64,000 bases of DNA. Origin: Clostridia bacterium (GTDB lineage: Bacteria; Bacillota; Clostridia; Oscillospirales; CAG-272). Positions within the stretch are counted from its first letter, which is position 1; each line of letters opens with the position of its first letter. A program made the translations under genes and the position numbers. The notes under the pieces are model-generated. The model ran no database searches and was not told where the DNA came from. It was given only the letters and a program-made list of their open reading frames with translations. The stretch spans positions 1 to 64,000 of the forward strand of contig JAFSMU010000026.1 in assembly GCA_017447775.1 (NCBI GenBank). Direction: 5' to 3'. Below, piece by piece: positions 36,220 to 44,517 of this stretch.

Positions 36220-36372
36220 ATGAAAAGAATTCAGACTCTTGAAACCAGAGACCTCGAAAAGAGCGTAAAGAACGGCGGCTGCGGCGAATGCCAGACATCG
36301 TGCCAGTCCGCTTGCAAAACTTCCTGCGGCGTTGCAAATCAGCCATGCGAGAAGAAAACCGAAAAGAAATAA
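36220..36372 (+). CDS. scfA: SCIFF ranthipeptide precursor (six cysteines in forty-five residues)
   Basis: A 50-residue peptide, found by reading the gap before the radical-SAM gene. It has the diagnostic block CGECQTSCQSACKTSCG with cysteines at 21, 24, 28, 32, 36 and 43, behind a polar leader MKRIQTLETRDLEKSVKNGG. The ribosome site AAGGAGATATAACA is strong. SCIFF peptides are near-universal in Clostridia and receive a Cys-to-Thr thioether from the neighbouring maturase. In characterised homologues (Tte1186a, CteA) the link joins Cys32 to Thr37, by my recollection; here residue 37 is Gly (SCGVANQPC). The role of SCIFF is not settled; quorum-like signalling has been proposed. Confidence 0.95.
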   Translation: MKRIQTLETRDLEKSVKNGGCGECQTSCQSACKTSCGVANQPCEKKTEKK

Positions 36373-36389
36373 TTCTGTTTAAGGTAAAT

Positions 36390-36420
36390 AAAAATTGCCG
36401 CCACACTGGCGGCAATTTTT
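36390..36420 (+). terminator. Attenuating terminator between SCIFF precursor and maturase
   Basis: AAAAATTGCCGCC / GGCGGCAATTTTT, a 13-bp stem with a 5-nt loop. It lies 17 bp after the precursor stop and 11 bp before the maturase start. It would leave the peptide mRNA in excess of the maturase. Confidence 0.85.
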
Positions 36421-36431
36421 ACAGGTGAAAT

Positions 36432-37808
36432 ATGATACATCAATACAAACTGAACGGATACAATATCGTTCTCGACGTTTACAGCGGCTCGGTTCACGTT
36501 GTGGATGAGGTGGCGTACGACATTATTTCGATGTTCGAGCAAAAGAGCGAGGACGAGATCGTTTCCGCAATACTTGAAAAGTACAAAGATTCCCCCGACG
36601 TGACGGAGGCGGAGGTGCGCGAGTGCATAGGCGATATTGCCGAGCTTAAAGCGCAGAAAAAGCTGTTTACCACCGATCCGTACGCTTCCCTTGCGTTTGA
36701 TCTGAAATCAAAATCAAACGTTATAAAGGCCCTGTGCCTTCACGTTGCGCACACGTGCAATCTCAACTGCTCATACTGCTTTGCCTCGCAGGGCAAATAC
36801 AAAGGCGAGCGCGCTTTGATGAGCCTTGACGTTGGCAAGCGCGCGCTTGATTTTCTTATCGAAAATTCCGGCACGCGGACAAATCTCGAGGTCGACTTCT
36901 TCGGCGGCGAGCCGCTGATGAACTGGGACGTCGTTAAGGACATCGTGCGATACGGGCGCGAGCTTGAAAAAACGACGGGCAAGCATTTTCGCTTTACGCT
37001 GACGACAAACGGCGTGCTTGTCGACGACGACGTTATAGAATTTTCCAATCGCGAGATGCACAACGTCGTTATGAGCATAGACGGACGACGTGAAGTTCAC
37101 GACTTTTACCGCAAGGACTACGCGGGCAACGGTAGCTACGACAGGATAATTCCGAAGTTTCAAAAATTCGCAAAATCGCGCGGCGACACGGGTTATTACG
37201 TCCGCGGCACGTACACGCACAGGAACGTTGATTTTACAAACGACCTGTTCCACCTTGCCGACCTCGGATTTACGCAGCTCAGCATGGAGCCTGTCGTCTG
37301 CGCGCCGACTGACCCCGAGGCGCTGACAGAGGAGGACTTCCCCAAGCTTTGCGAGCAGTACGAGATCCTTGCAAAAGAGATGATACGCCGCAAAAAAGAG
37401 GGCAAAGAAATCACGTTTTATCACTATATGATCGACCTCTCGCACGGGCCGTGCATCTACAAACGCATCTCCGGGTGCGGCTCCGGCACAGAGTATATGG
37501 CCGTAACGCCGTGGGGCGATCTGTACCCGTGCCATCAGTTCGTAGGCGATGAAAAATACCTTATGGGCAACATCTGGGACGGCGTTAAAAACGAGGCGGT
37601 GCGCGATGAATTCAAGAAGTGCAACGTCTACTCGCGCCGCGAGTGCGACGACTGCTGGGCAAGGCTTTACTGCTCCGGCGGGTGCGCCGCAAACGCATAT
37701 CACGCAACGGGAAAGATAACCGGTACATACGAATACGGCTGTCGCCTTTTCCGCAAGCGTATGGAGTGCGCCATAATGATGAAAGTTGCGGAAGCGCAGG
37801 ACAAATAA
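36432..37808 (+). CDS. scfB: SCIFF maturase, radical SAM/SPASM thioether synthase
   Basis: A 458-residue enzyme that forms the thioether in the SCIFF precursor. Residues 1-90 resemble the peptide-recognition (RRE-like) domain of this family. The radical-SAM cluster motif is C109-N-L-N-C113-S-Y-C116, followed by the FFGGEPLMNW and LTTNGVL strands. The SPASM region for two auxiliary clusters is visible as GCGSGTEYMAV, YPCHQF, CDDCWARLYCSGGCAANAY and YGCRLF. Placement directly after the precursor settles the family. The ribosome site AGGTG overlaps the end of the attenuator. It ends at a bidirectional terminator. Confidence 0.95.
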   Translation: MIHQYKLNGYNIVLDVYSGSVHVVDEVAYDIISMFEQKSEDEIVSAILEKYKDSPDVTEAEVRECIGDIAELKAQKKLFTTDPYASLAFDLKSKSNVIKALCLHVAHTCNLNCSYCFASQGKYKGERALMSLDVGKRALDFLIENSGTRTNLEVDFFGGEPLMNWDVVKDIVRYGRELEKTTGKHFRFTLTTNGVLVDDDVIEFSNREMHNVVMSIDGRREVHDFYRKDYAGNGSYDRIIPKFQKFAKSRGDTGYYVRGTYTHRNVDFTNDLFHLADLGFTQLSMEPVVCAPTDPEALTEEDFPKLCEQYEILAKEMIRRKKEGKEITFYHYMIDLSHGPCIYKRISGCGSGTEYMAVTPWGDLYPCHQFVGDEKYLMGNIWDGVKNEAVRDEFKKCNVYSRRECDDCWARLYCSGGCAANAYHATGKITGTYEYGCRLFRKRMECAIMMKVAEAQDK

Positions 37809-37813
37809 ACATA

Positions 37814-37843
37814 AAAAAATCACCGCCGCGGCGGTGATTTTTT
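37814..37843. terminator. Bidirectional terminator after the SCIFF maturase
   Basis: AAAAAATCACCGCC / GGCGGTGATTTTTT with a 2-base turn, between convergent genes. Confidence 0.9.
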
Positions 37844-37846
37844 ATT

Positions 37847-38767
37847 TTACTTTCTTTCGGTATTTACAAAATATTTACCTATCCACACCGATAAGACGAT
37901 GTACGCCGCGGCGACGACGCCGCCCGTTATAAACGTCGAAAAACTTGATCCGATGATCTGTGCAAACATCCCGGCGGGTGCTCCCTCGTAAATTATGGCT
38001 TTTGATATCGGAATCAAACCGCGGAACGAGATGATCGCGGTGAATATGCCGACGATCATTATCCATATCCTCGATGCGTTTGCTTTAAGTATGTCGTTCT
38101 TAGTCACAACAGGGTTGTTTGCGTTATTTTTCAGCGAGCCGACAAACAGCGATATCTTGCGCGTAAAAACAATGTTTATCACAAGCATACAAATAGCGCC
38201 GAACATAAGCGCAAACCCGAATATCATCATAATTATGCTGAATACCTCGGAAACCGCAACGCCGAGAACTTCCGCGATCTGCTTTATAAGTCCCGTGGGA
38301 ATAGAGCCGACCGAGAACTTGAAGCTGCCGTATGTAAAATAGCCGTTTTCATATATTTCGCTTGAAACTTCGTTGATCGCCTGCGGCATAAGAATACTCA
38401 TAAGCGCCAATATAAGTCCGCCGATAAAGAGGAATCCCGCGGCGACGTACATGACAATGTAATAAAATTTTGCAACGAAATTCCCGAATTTAAGCCCGCC
38501 CTCAAACGACGAGCCTTTTTTCGCCTGTCCGTATATCACCCATCCTGCGATAAACGCAAGCAAATAAAAAACGTTGAAATTTGAAGAGAAAATAAGGTTG
38601 AAAGCGAATATAAGCGTAAGCAAAACGTTTATCGCCACCATAAGCGGCGAGCTGAGAGCGCGGCGCAGGCTTATCGTATCGCCAAAGTCAATACTCGGCG
38701 CGGGAGCGGCGGGCGCTTTTGGCGTTGCGTTTTCCGCGTTTTCGTTTGCGTTGAATTTTTCGTCCAT
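37847..38767 (-). CDS. Polytopic membrane protein of unknown function
   Basis: A 306-residue protein. The N-terminal 35 residues are soluble, Ala/Pro/Asn-rich (NENAENATPKAPAAPAP). Hydrophobic segments follow near residues 50-70, 70-90, 110-140, 185-220 and 250-300, five or six membrane spans. No enzymatic motif is visible and I do not recognise the family. The chosen ATG at 38765-38767 follows AAAGGACAGTT; a longer form starting 18 codons earlier is rich in basic residues and has no ribosome site. Upstream on the same strand is a hairpin that may end the preceding gene. Confidence 0.65.
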   Translation of the reverse strand: MDEKFNANENAENATPKAPAAPAPSIDFGDTISLRRALSSPLMVAINVLLTLIFAFNLIFSSNFNVFYLLAFIAGWVIYGQAKKGSSFEGGLKFGNFVAKFYYIVMYVAAGFLFIGGLILALMSILMPQAINEVSSEIYENGYFTYGSFKFSVGSIPTGLIKQIAEVLGVAVSEVFSIIMMIFGFALMFGAICMLVINIVFTRKISLFVGSLKNNANNPVVTKNDILKANASRIWIMIVGIFTAIISFRGLIPISKAIIYEGAPAGMFAQIIGSSFSTFITGGVVAAAYIVLSVWIGKYFVNTERK

Positions 38768-38812
38768 AACTGTCCTTTCCCCGCCGAAGCGGATAAAAAA
38801 TATTATTTTACG

Positions 38813-38833
38813 ACGCGGCAAAATTCGCCGCGT
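38813..38833 (-). terminator. Possible terminator upstream of the membrane-protein gene
   Basis: ACGCGGC / GCCGCGT, 7-bp stem with 7-nt loop, followed on the minus strand by an AT-rich stretch ending in six T about 14 bases on. Imperfect. Confidence 0.4.
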
Positions 38834-38893
38834 TATACTATTTGATTATATGGCAAAAGCGCCTTTTGTTCGATGAGGTTTGCAATTTTGCAT

Positions 38894-39274
38894 TCAGTCA
38901 ACGTTTTCCTTTTCGTCGGGAATAAAGCCGTAAAAATTACCGTTTACTATCGCCACGGTGCCGCTTTCGCCTACGCTGAGCGACAGATATGTCTGCTCGT
39001 CTACCGAGAGCTCGATGAGCTTATCATATTCGGTCGTAAACTCAACGCGAAAAAGCTTCTCCATTTTCGGTGTTTTGTATCCGTATGAGGCCGTGTCGCA
39101 CGTCATATTTGAAACGGTAACGTGTATTTCTTCAATTTGAGGCAAATCTGCGCCATCCATTTGATCAAGAAGCTTTTTTTCATTTCGTTTATTTGAAATT
39201 ATAATACTTATCAAACCACCGATAACAATTACCGTAACCGAAATCAAAAGCACCCATCCGAAAACGTTTTCCAT
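38894..39274 (-). CDS. Small membrane-anchored protein, DUF2500-like
   Basis: A 126-residue protein. One N-terminal membrane helix (VLLISVTVIVIGGLISIII) is followed by a charged linker and a beta-rich soluble domain. The C-terminal part, FRVEFTTEYDKLIELSVDEQ then LSVGESGTVAIVNGNFYGF, resembles the DUF2500 pattern of an 'F-x-x-G-D' sandwich ending in G-x-R/F-x-x-F. No function is known for that family. It lies 42 bp downstream of the ribbon-helix-helix gene on the same strand and is likely co-transcribed with it. Confidence 0.6.
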   Translation of the reverse strand: MENVFGWVLLISVTVIVIGGLISIIISNKRNEKKLLDQMDGADLPQIEEIHVTVSNMTCDTASYGYKTPKMEKLFRVEFTTEYDKLIELSVDEQTYLSLSVGESGTVAIVNGNFYGFIPDEKENVD

Positions 39275-39316
39275 ATTATACTCCTTTTGTAAAATAGGAA
39301 ATATTTAGTATTTTTA

Positions 39317-39577
39317 TCAAACCGACGTGCTTTTTTTCATTTCTCCGAGATTTGAAAACGACGTTCCTGCCTCGTTGGCTTTCACAGCCTCCTCAACTGC
39401 GGATTTCCCGTTTTTCTTGCGCTGGCGCACACATTCCGTAAGCAGATACTCTATCTGACCGTTTACGGATCGAAAATCGTCATCCGCCCACTTTGCAAGC
39501 GCGTCGTAGAGCTTTGTCGAAATTCTGAGCGGCACCTGCTTCTTTTCATTTTCACTTGACACTGCGTTTTCTTTCAT
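39317..39577 (-). CDS. Arc-like ribbon-helix-helix DNA-binding protein
   Basis: An 86-residue protein with the short beta-helix-helix signature [20 protein letters not shown], then [14 protein letters not shown] (residues 13-50). The C-terminal 35 residues are polar ([18 protein letters not shown]). RHH dimers bind direct or inverted repeats, and the promoter of this gene contains two GATATCACAA repeats 11 bp apart overlapping the -10 box, so autorepression is likely. No toxin gene partner was found: the downstream gene is the DUF2500-like membrane protein. A chromosomal regulator is therefore more likely than an antitoxin. Confidence 0.8.
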   Translation of the reverse strand: MKENAVSSENEKKQVPLRISTKLYDALAKWADDDFRSVNGQIEYLLTECVRQRKKNGKSAVEEAVKANEAGTSFSNLGEMKKSTSV

Positions 39578-39601
39578 TTTAATTCACCTCGCCACTTGTT
39601 C

Positions 39602-39639
39602 GATATCACAATGATATCACAAAAATCGTTATTTGTCAA
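39602..39639 (-). promoter_or_regulatory. Promoter and direct-repeat operator of the RHH gene
   Basis: Minus strand TTGACA (39634-39639), 17-bp spacer, TATCAT (39611-39616). The plus strand reads GATATCACAAT then GATATCACAAA, a direct repeat of 11 bp from 39602 that covers the -10 region. Confidence 0.6.
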
Positions 39640-39685
39640 TACGTGCAGACGATTTTTTATATCAAAAGCACATTTCATTTACCAC

Positions 39686-39713
39686 TTGACAAAATTTCCC
39701 TTTATGATATAAT
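39686..39713 (+). promoter_or_regulatory. Promoter of the lipid kinase-valS unit
   Basis: TTGACA (39686-39691), 16-bp spacer, TATAAT (39708-39713), 37 bp before the lipid kinase start. Confidence 0.7.
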
Positions 39714-39749
39714 ATTACCTTGTTAAAATATATTAAATCGAGGTATAAA

Positions 39750-40724
39750 ATGAAACACATTTTTCTTGTAAACCCCGCTGCCGGAAAAGGCAAAACACTT
39801 CCCGCTCTGCTTCAAAGGATAACGTATTCATGCGAAAAGCTTGGCGTTGACTATGAAATATATCACACAACGACCGTCGGCGACGCTACGAGATACGCAA
39901 AAAAGAGATGCGAAGAATCGCCGAATGAAACGCTTCGTTTCTATGCTTGCGGCGGCGACGGAACGATGAACGAGGTCGCAAACGCGCTTGCTTGCCGCAA
40001 AAACGCGGAGCTTGCCGTCGTGCCTACGGGCACGGGAAACGACTTTCTAAGAGTATTTTCACACATAGAGAATTTCTCCGATATGGATAAGCTCATCCTC
40101 GGCAAAGCGATACCGATGGACATAATCAAATTCGGCGAGGAAAAATATTCGCTCAATATTCTCAACATCGGCTTTGACTGCGAGGTCGTAAAGAGAGTTG
40201 AAGAGATCAAGCGCGCGTCTTGGGTGCCGCACGGCATGGCGTACTCCATCGCGGTAACGCAGGTCATAACAAAGCTTTACGGCTCCGATTTTACGATAAC
40301 GACGGACGACGGCAAGGTCTACGACGGCAACCACATTCTCGTTGCGTTTGCAAACGCGCAGTACTACGGCGGCGGTTACAGACCGGCACCGACGGCGCTC
40401 GTCAACGACGGGCTGATGCACGTTTGCCTGTTTGACAGAATATCGCGACCGATGCTTATGCGTCTGCTTCCGAAGTACAAAGCGGGAACGCATCTCGACG
40501 GCATTGAAAAGCGCCCGTATCTGCATTATTTCTCTTGCAAGAAAGCGACGTTTGAGGCTCCCGATATGATGACGGTATGCGCCGACGGCGAGCTTTCCCC
40601 CGCGAAGAAGCTTGAGATCGAGGTCGTACCTCTCGGCATCAACGTCGTCGTGCCGCAAGGCTCAAAATGCACGGCGCTCGTCAAAAAACAGAAACCGTCA
40701 GCAGAAAACGAAAGCAAAGAATAA
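39750..40724 (+). CDS. Diacylglycerol kinase family lipid kinase (DagK/YegS)
   Basis: A 324-residue kinase that phosphorylates a lipid such as diacylglycerol. The N-terminus IFLVNPAAGKGK is the DAGK catalytic lead, then YACGGDGTMNEVANAL supplies the nucleotide loop and PTGTGNDFLR the next conserved motif. AFANAQYYGGGYRPAP and DGLMHVCLFD occupy the C-terminal beta-sandwich. The length is normal for the DagK/YegS family. The ATG at 39750 follows GAGGTATAAA; a ten-codon upstream alternative is in the promoter region. It is followed after 21 bp by valS. Confidence 0.9.
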   Translation: MKHIFLVNPAAGKGKTLPALLQRITYSCEKLGVDYEIYHTTTVGDATRYAKKRCEESPNETLRFYACGGDGTMNEVANALACRKNAELAVVPTGTGNDFLRVFSHIENFSDMDKLILGKAIPMDIIKFGEEKYSLNILNIGFDCEVVKRVEEIKRASWVPHGMAYSIAVTQVITKLYGSDFTITTDDGKVYDGNHILVAFANAQYYGGGYRPAPTALVNDGLMHVCLFDRISRPMLMRLLPKYKAGTHLDGIEKRPYLHYFSCKKATFEAPDMMTVCADGELSPAKKLEIEVVPLGINVVVPQGSKCTALVKKQKPSAENESKE

Positions 40725-40745
40725 AATCGAAAAGAGATAATCATT

Positions 40746-43382
40746 ATGATAAAAGAATTACCGAAAACGTACAACCCGACGGAAATTGAAAAGCCGCTTT
40801 ACAAAACGTGGGCGGAAAAGGGATATTTCAAGCCGTCGGATGACAAAAGCAAAAAACCGTTTACAATAGTTATCCCGCCCCCGAACGTAACGGGACAGCT
40901 TCACATGGGGCACGCGCTTGACGAAACGATGCAGGATACTATCATCCGCTTCAAGCGTATGCAGGGATACGCGGCGCTCTGGGTGCCGGGAACAGACCAC
41001 GCGGGCATCGCAACGCAGATAAAGGTCGAGGAATACCTGCGCAAAGAAGAAGGCAAGACGCGCTACGACCTCGGCCGCGAGGCGTTTACGGCGCGCGTAT
41101 GGGAGTGGAAGGAAAAATACGGCTCCCGCATAATCGAGCAGCTTAAAGCGATCGGCTCCTCGTGCGACTGGTCGCGCGAGAGATTTACGATGGACGATAC
41201 CCTCTCCGCCGCGGTCAAAAAAGTGTTTGTTTCGCTCTACAACAAAGGGCTGATCTACCGCGGATTCCGCATCAGCAACGTTTGCCCGCACTGCGAAACG
41301 GCGCTCTCCGACGCCGAGGTCGAATATAAGGAGCAGGAAGGCAATTTCTGGCATATCCGTTATAAAGTCAAAGGAAGCGACGAGTACGTGACAGTTGCGA
41401 CGACGCGCCCGGAAACGATGCTGGGCGACACGGCGGTCGCCGTTCATCCCGAGGATGAAAGATACGCTCACCTTGTCGGAAAGACGCTGATCTTGCCGCT
41501 TGTCGAGCGCGAGATACCCGTCATCGCCGACGAATACGTTGAAAAGGATTTCGGGACCGGATGCGTTAAGATCACGCCGTGCCACGACCCCAACGACTAC
41601 GAGGTCGGCAAGCGCCACGATCTGCCGATGATAACCGTTATTGACGGCAAGGGCAAGATCACAGGCGGATATAAATACGACGGCATGGACAGATACGACG
41701 CAAGACGTGCCATAGTTGCCGATCTTGAAGCGGGCGGATACCTTGTAAAAGTCGAAAAATGCTCGCACAACGTCGGCTGCTGCTATCGCTGCGGAACTGT
41801 TGTCGAGCCGCTCGCGTCGCGCCAGTGGTACGTTAAAATGGAGCCGCTTGCAAAAGAGGCGATCCGCGTCGTCGAGGATGGCACGATAAAATACGTTCCC
41901 GACAGATTCTCAAAAATTTACCTCAACTGGATGTACGGCATACGCGACTGGTGCATCTCCCGTCAGCTCTGGTGGGGACACCGCATACCCGCTTACTACT
42001 GCGACGACTGCGACGAAATAACCGTTTCCGAAACGGACGTTACGGTTTGCCCCAAATGCGGCGGCACACACGTTCATCAGGATGAGGACGTGCTTGATAC
42101 GTGGTTCTCCTCGGCGCTTTGGCCGTTCTCAACGCTCGGCTGGCCCGAAAAGACGGACGATCTTGCGCGCTTCTATCCCACATCCGTTCTTGTTACGGGT
42201 TACGACATTATTCCCTTCTGGGTCGCCCGTATGATAACGATGGGTATGGAATGTATGAAAGAAAAGCCGTTCTCGCACGTGCTCATTCACGGGCTTGTGC
42301 GCGACGCGCAGGGGCGCAAGATGTCAAAGTCGCTCGGCAACGGCATCGACCCGCTTGAAATAATCGATAAATACGGCGCGGACGCGCTTCGTTTTGCGCT
42401 CCTTACCGGAAATTCCCCCGGCAACGATATGCGATTCTCTCCCGAAAAGGTCGAAAGCGCGCGCAACTTCACAAACAAGATCTGGAACGCGTCTCGCTTT
42501 GCGATGATGTATACCCCCGAATCGCTGACGGACACCGTGCTTCCCGAAAGATCGGCACTCAGGCTTGAGGACAAATGGGTTCTTTCAAAATACAACGCGC
42601 TTGTATCCGAAGTTACCGAAAATCTTGAAAAATACGAGCTTGGCGTTGCGCTTGCAAAGCTTTACGACTTTATATGGAGCGTGCTTTGCGACTGGTACAT
42701 CGAGCTTATAAAGCCAAGACTCTTTGAGGGCGGCGATGATTGCGAGAACGCGTGCCGCGTGCTTCTGCACGTTCTGCGCGGCTCAATGGCAATGCTTCAT
42801 CCGTTTATGCCGTTCATTACCGAAACGATATGGCAGTCCGTACCGCACGACGGCGAGAGCATTATGATATCCGAGTTCCCGAAATGCGACGATGGACTTT
42901 GCTACCCCGACGAGGAGAAGAAAATGGAGCTTGTCGTATCGGCTATCCGCCAGATACGCAACCGCCGCGCAGAAATGAACGTTCCGCCGTCAAAAAAGAC
43001 GAAAATGTTCATAGTTTCGCCCGAAAAATCGGCGTTCTCCGATGAAACGGCGTACTTCTTCAAAAAGCTCGCGGGCGCTGAGGACGTTTCCTTCCCCGAC
43101 GATTATGCCGACGATAGCGCGGTTCGCATAATTTCCGACAAAGCCGTCGTATTTATTCCGCTTGCGGATATGATAGACGTCGATAAGGAGATCGCGCGTC
43201 TTGACGGCGAGCGCAAAAAAATGCTTGATGAGATCGAGCGCATCGACAAGAAGCTTTCAAACGAGGGATTTGTGGCAAAAGCCCCCGCGTCTGTTGTCGA
43301 TGGCGAGCGTGCAAAACGCCAAGGCTACGTCGATAAACTCGCACTTATCGAAGAAAATATCAAAAAATACAAAAATATGTAA
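40746..43382 (+). CDS. valS: Valyl-tRNA synthetase
   Basis: An 878-residue class-I synthetase that charges tRNA-Val. The HIGH motif is [12 protein letters not shown] (about residue 58), the CP1 editing domain holds [12 protein letters not shown], the KMSKS motif is [11 protein letters not shown] (about 523), and the anticodon domain ends in a coiled-coil arm ([21 protein letters not shown]) typical of bacterial ValRS. No T-box leader precedes the gene, and its transcription appears to come from the lipid kinase promoter. Ribosome site AAGAGATAATC is weak but no other start fits. Confidence 0.98.
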   Translation: MIKELPKTYNPTEIEKPLYKTWAEKGYFKPSDDKSKKPFTIVIPPPNVTGQLHMGHALDETMQDTIIRFKRMQGYAALWVPGTDHAGIATQIKVEEYLRKEEGKTRYDLGREAFTARVWEWKEKYGSRIIEQLKAIGSSCDWSRERFTMDDTLSAAVKKVFVSLYNKGLIYRGFRISNVCPHCETALSDAEVEYKEQEGNFWHIRYKVKGSDEYVTVATTRPETMLGDTAVAVHPEDERYAHLVGKTLILPLVEREIPVIADEYVEKDFGTGCVKITPCHDPNDYEVGKRHDLPMITVIDGKGKITGGYKYDGMDRYDARRAIVADLEAGGYLVKVEKCSHNVGCCYRCGTVVEPLASRQWYVKMEPLAKEAIRVVEDGTIKYVPDRFSKIYLNWMYGIRDWCISRQLWWGHRIPAYYCDDCDEITVSETDVTVCPKCGGTHVHQDEDVLDTWFSSALWPFSTLGWPEKTDDLARFYPTSVLVTGYDIIPFWVARMITMGMECMKEKPFSHVLIHGLVRDAQGRKMSKSLGNGIDPLEIIDKYGADALRFALLTGNSPGNDMRFSPEKVESARNFTNKIWNASRFAMMYTPESLTDTVLPERSALRLEDKWVLSKYNALVSEVTENLEKYELGVALAKLYDFIWSVLCDWYIELIKPRLFEGGDDCENACRVLLHVLRGSMAMLHPFMPFITETIWQSVPHDGESIMISEFPKCDDGLCYPDEEKKMELVVSAIRQIRNRRAEMNVPPSKKTKMFIVSPEKSAFSDETAYFFKKLAGAEDVSFPDDYADDSAVRIISDKAVVFIPLADMIDVDKEIARLDGERKKMLDEIERIDKKLSNEGFVAKAPASVVDGERAKRQGYVDKLALIEENIKKYKNM

Positions 43383-43389
43383 ATTATCA

Positions 43390-43418
43390 TTGACAAATTC
43401 ACCATCAAGTGATATAAT
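43390..43418 (+). promoter_or_regulatory. Consensus promoter after valS
   Basis: TTGACA (43390-43395), 17-bp spacer, TATAAT (43413-43418), starting 8 bp past the valS stop. It would drive a short RNA ending at the terminator at 43458-43493. Confidence 0.7.
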
Positions 43419-43424
43419 GATCTG

Positions 43425-43493
43425 CGAAAGCGGTCATATTTCACACAAATGAAGATCAAAACCGCCTTTGACAAATAAAAAGGCGGTTTTTTT
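43425..43493 (+). ncRNA. Candidate small RNA, about 70 nt, between valS and a lipoprotein gene
   Basis: A perfect promoter is followed within 40 bp by a perfect terminator, leaving a transcript of roughly 70 nt. A TGATCT/AGATCA pairing (43418-43423 with 43453-43458) is possible near the 5' end. A nine-codon frame from 43449 lacks a ribosome site. It may be a free sRNA or the attenuated leader of the DUF4349 gene 70 bp on. Confidence 0.4.
43458..43493 (+). terminator. Intrinsic terminator after valS / the small RNA
   Basis: AAAACCGCCTTT / AAAGGCGGTTTT, a 12-bp stem with a 9-nt loop, followed by further T. Confidence 0.85.
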
Positions 43494-43563
43494 CAAAAAT
43501 AAGTGAGATAAAACGCCGATCAAAACGACTAATAAGCGAAAATAGTTTTTACGGAGGTATGAT

Positions 43564-44481
43564 ATGAAAAAAGTTTTTTGTCTTGTCATCGCGGCGCTCA
43601 TGGCTGTCATGCTTGTTTCGTGCGGAAATAAAGGAGCAAGTTCTATAAATCCGTCAAGCGGGTACGTTGCAGACAGAGAAAGCGCAAACGCACCGACAAA
43701 GGAATATGTGACCGACGTCGATTATGCCGGCGACAATTCCGCTGAGGAATACTCGCGTAAAATAATAAAGACGCAGAATCTGTCGCTCGAAACGCTTGAA
43801 TTTGACGAAGGCGTCAAGACGATCGAGGCGACGGTTGAAAAATACGGCGGCTATCTCAGTTCAAGCGAGATAGCAAACGGCACAAGTATCCGATATTATT
43901 ATTCGTCATCGTCACGCACAGCGAGCTTTTCCGTGCGCGTTCCCGCAGAAATGCTTGACGGATTTGTAAAAGAGATATCGGAAAAATTCAACGTTCTCTC
44001 TTCCCGCCTTTCCACCGAGGAAATAACAGACACATACTACGATCTGAAAGCTCAGTACGACTCTCTCAAGCAGCAGGAAGAGCGCATTGAGGAGATGATG
44101 AAAAAGGCCGACAAGCTCTCCGATCTGATCACGCTTGACAACAAGCTCACTGAAATAAGATCGAAGATGAATTACGTCTGGTCAAGAATACAGTACTATG
44201 ACAAGGCTGTCGATATGTCGTTTGTCAACATCACGCTTTATGAGGTTCAAAAGTACGCAGAGGTTCAGGATCCCACGTACGGCGAGCGCGTAGGCGAAGC
44301 GGCAGGCGGCGGCTGGTCGGCGTTTGTATCGTTTATGGGCGAAATATTCATCGGCTTCCTTTACGTGTTCCCGTTCCTGCTTGTTTCCGGCGGCGTGGCT
44401 ATCGCTGTCATATTCATTATCAAGGGAATTAAGAAGAAAAAAGCAAATAAATCAAGCGGCGACAATTCGCAAAATAAATAA
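43564..44481 (+). CDS. DUF4349 lipoprotein
   Basis: A 305-residue lipoprotein. The signal ends in the lipobox MLVSC (Cys near residue 20). A low-complexity spacer leads to the DUF4349 domain (about 70-240): a beta hairpin KIIKTQNLSLETLEFDEG, a central coiled coil (YDSLKQQEERIEEMMKKAD) and a beta tail (MSFVNITLYEVQ). A C-terminal membrane helix (about 265-290) is followed by KKKKANKS. Family members are surface proteins of unknown role with an internal coiled coil. Ribosome site CGGAGGTATGAT. It is convergent with sigF and shares its terminator. Confidence 0.88.
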   Translation: MKKVFCLVIAALMAVMLVSCGNKGASSINPSSGYVADRESANAPTKEYVTDVDYAGDNSAEEYSRKIIKTQNLSLETLEFDEGVKTIEATVEKYGGYLSSSEIANGTSIRYYYSSSSRTASFSVRVPAEMLDGFVKEISEKFNVLSSRLSTEEITDTYYDLKAQYDSLKQQEERIEEMMKKADKLSDLITLDNKLTEIRSKMNYVWSRIQYYDKAVDMSFVNITLYEVQKYAEVQDPTYGERVGEAAGGGWSAFVSFMGEIFIGFLYVFPFLLVSGGVAIAVIFIIKGIKKKKANKSSGDNSQNK

Positions 44482-44485
44482 AAAC

Positions 44486-44517
44486 AAAGTCCGGGCGGGA
44501 TAAACCGCCCGGACTTT
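44486..44517. terminator. Bidirectional terminator between DUF4349 gene and sigF
   Basis: AAAGTCCGGGCGG / CCGCCCGGACTTT, a 13-bp stem with a 6-nt loop. Confidence 0.9.

Noticed and set aside
36771-37823. 350-codon open frame on the minus strand opposite the SCIFF maturase
   Set aside because: Antisense to a certain radical-SAM gene; skewed composition (Val/Ala/Arg) as expected from complemented codons. Similar shadows at 31059-31931, 40758-41768 and 46939-47775 were also left out.
39317-39577. RHH gene as antitoxin of a toxin-antitoxin pair
   Set aside because: The adjacent gene is a membrane-anchored DUF2500-like protein without toxin features.
40600-40745. T-box leader for valS
   Set aside because: The region is the 3' end of the lipid kinase gene; no specifier hairpin, no antiterminator bulge or terminator.
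43449-43478. Nine-codon frame within the small RNA after valS
   Set aside because: No ribosome site and it runs into the terminator stem.
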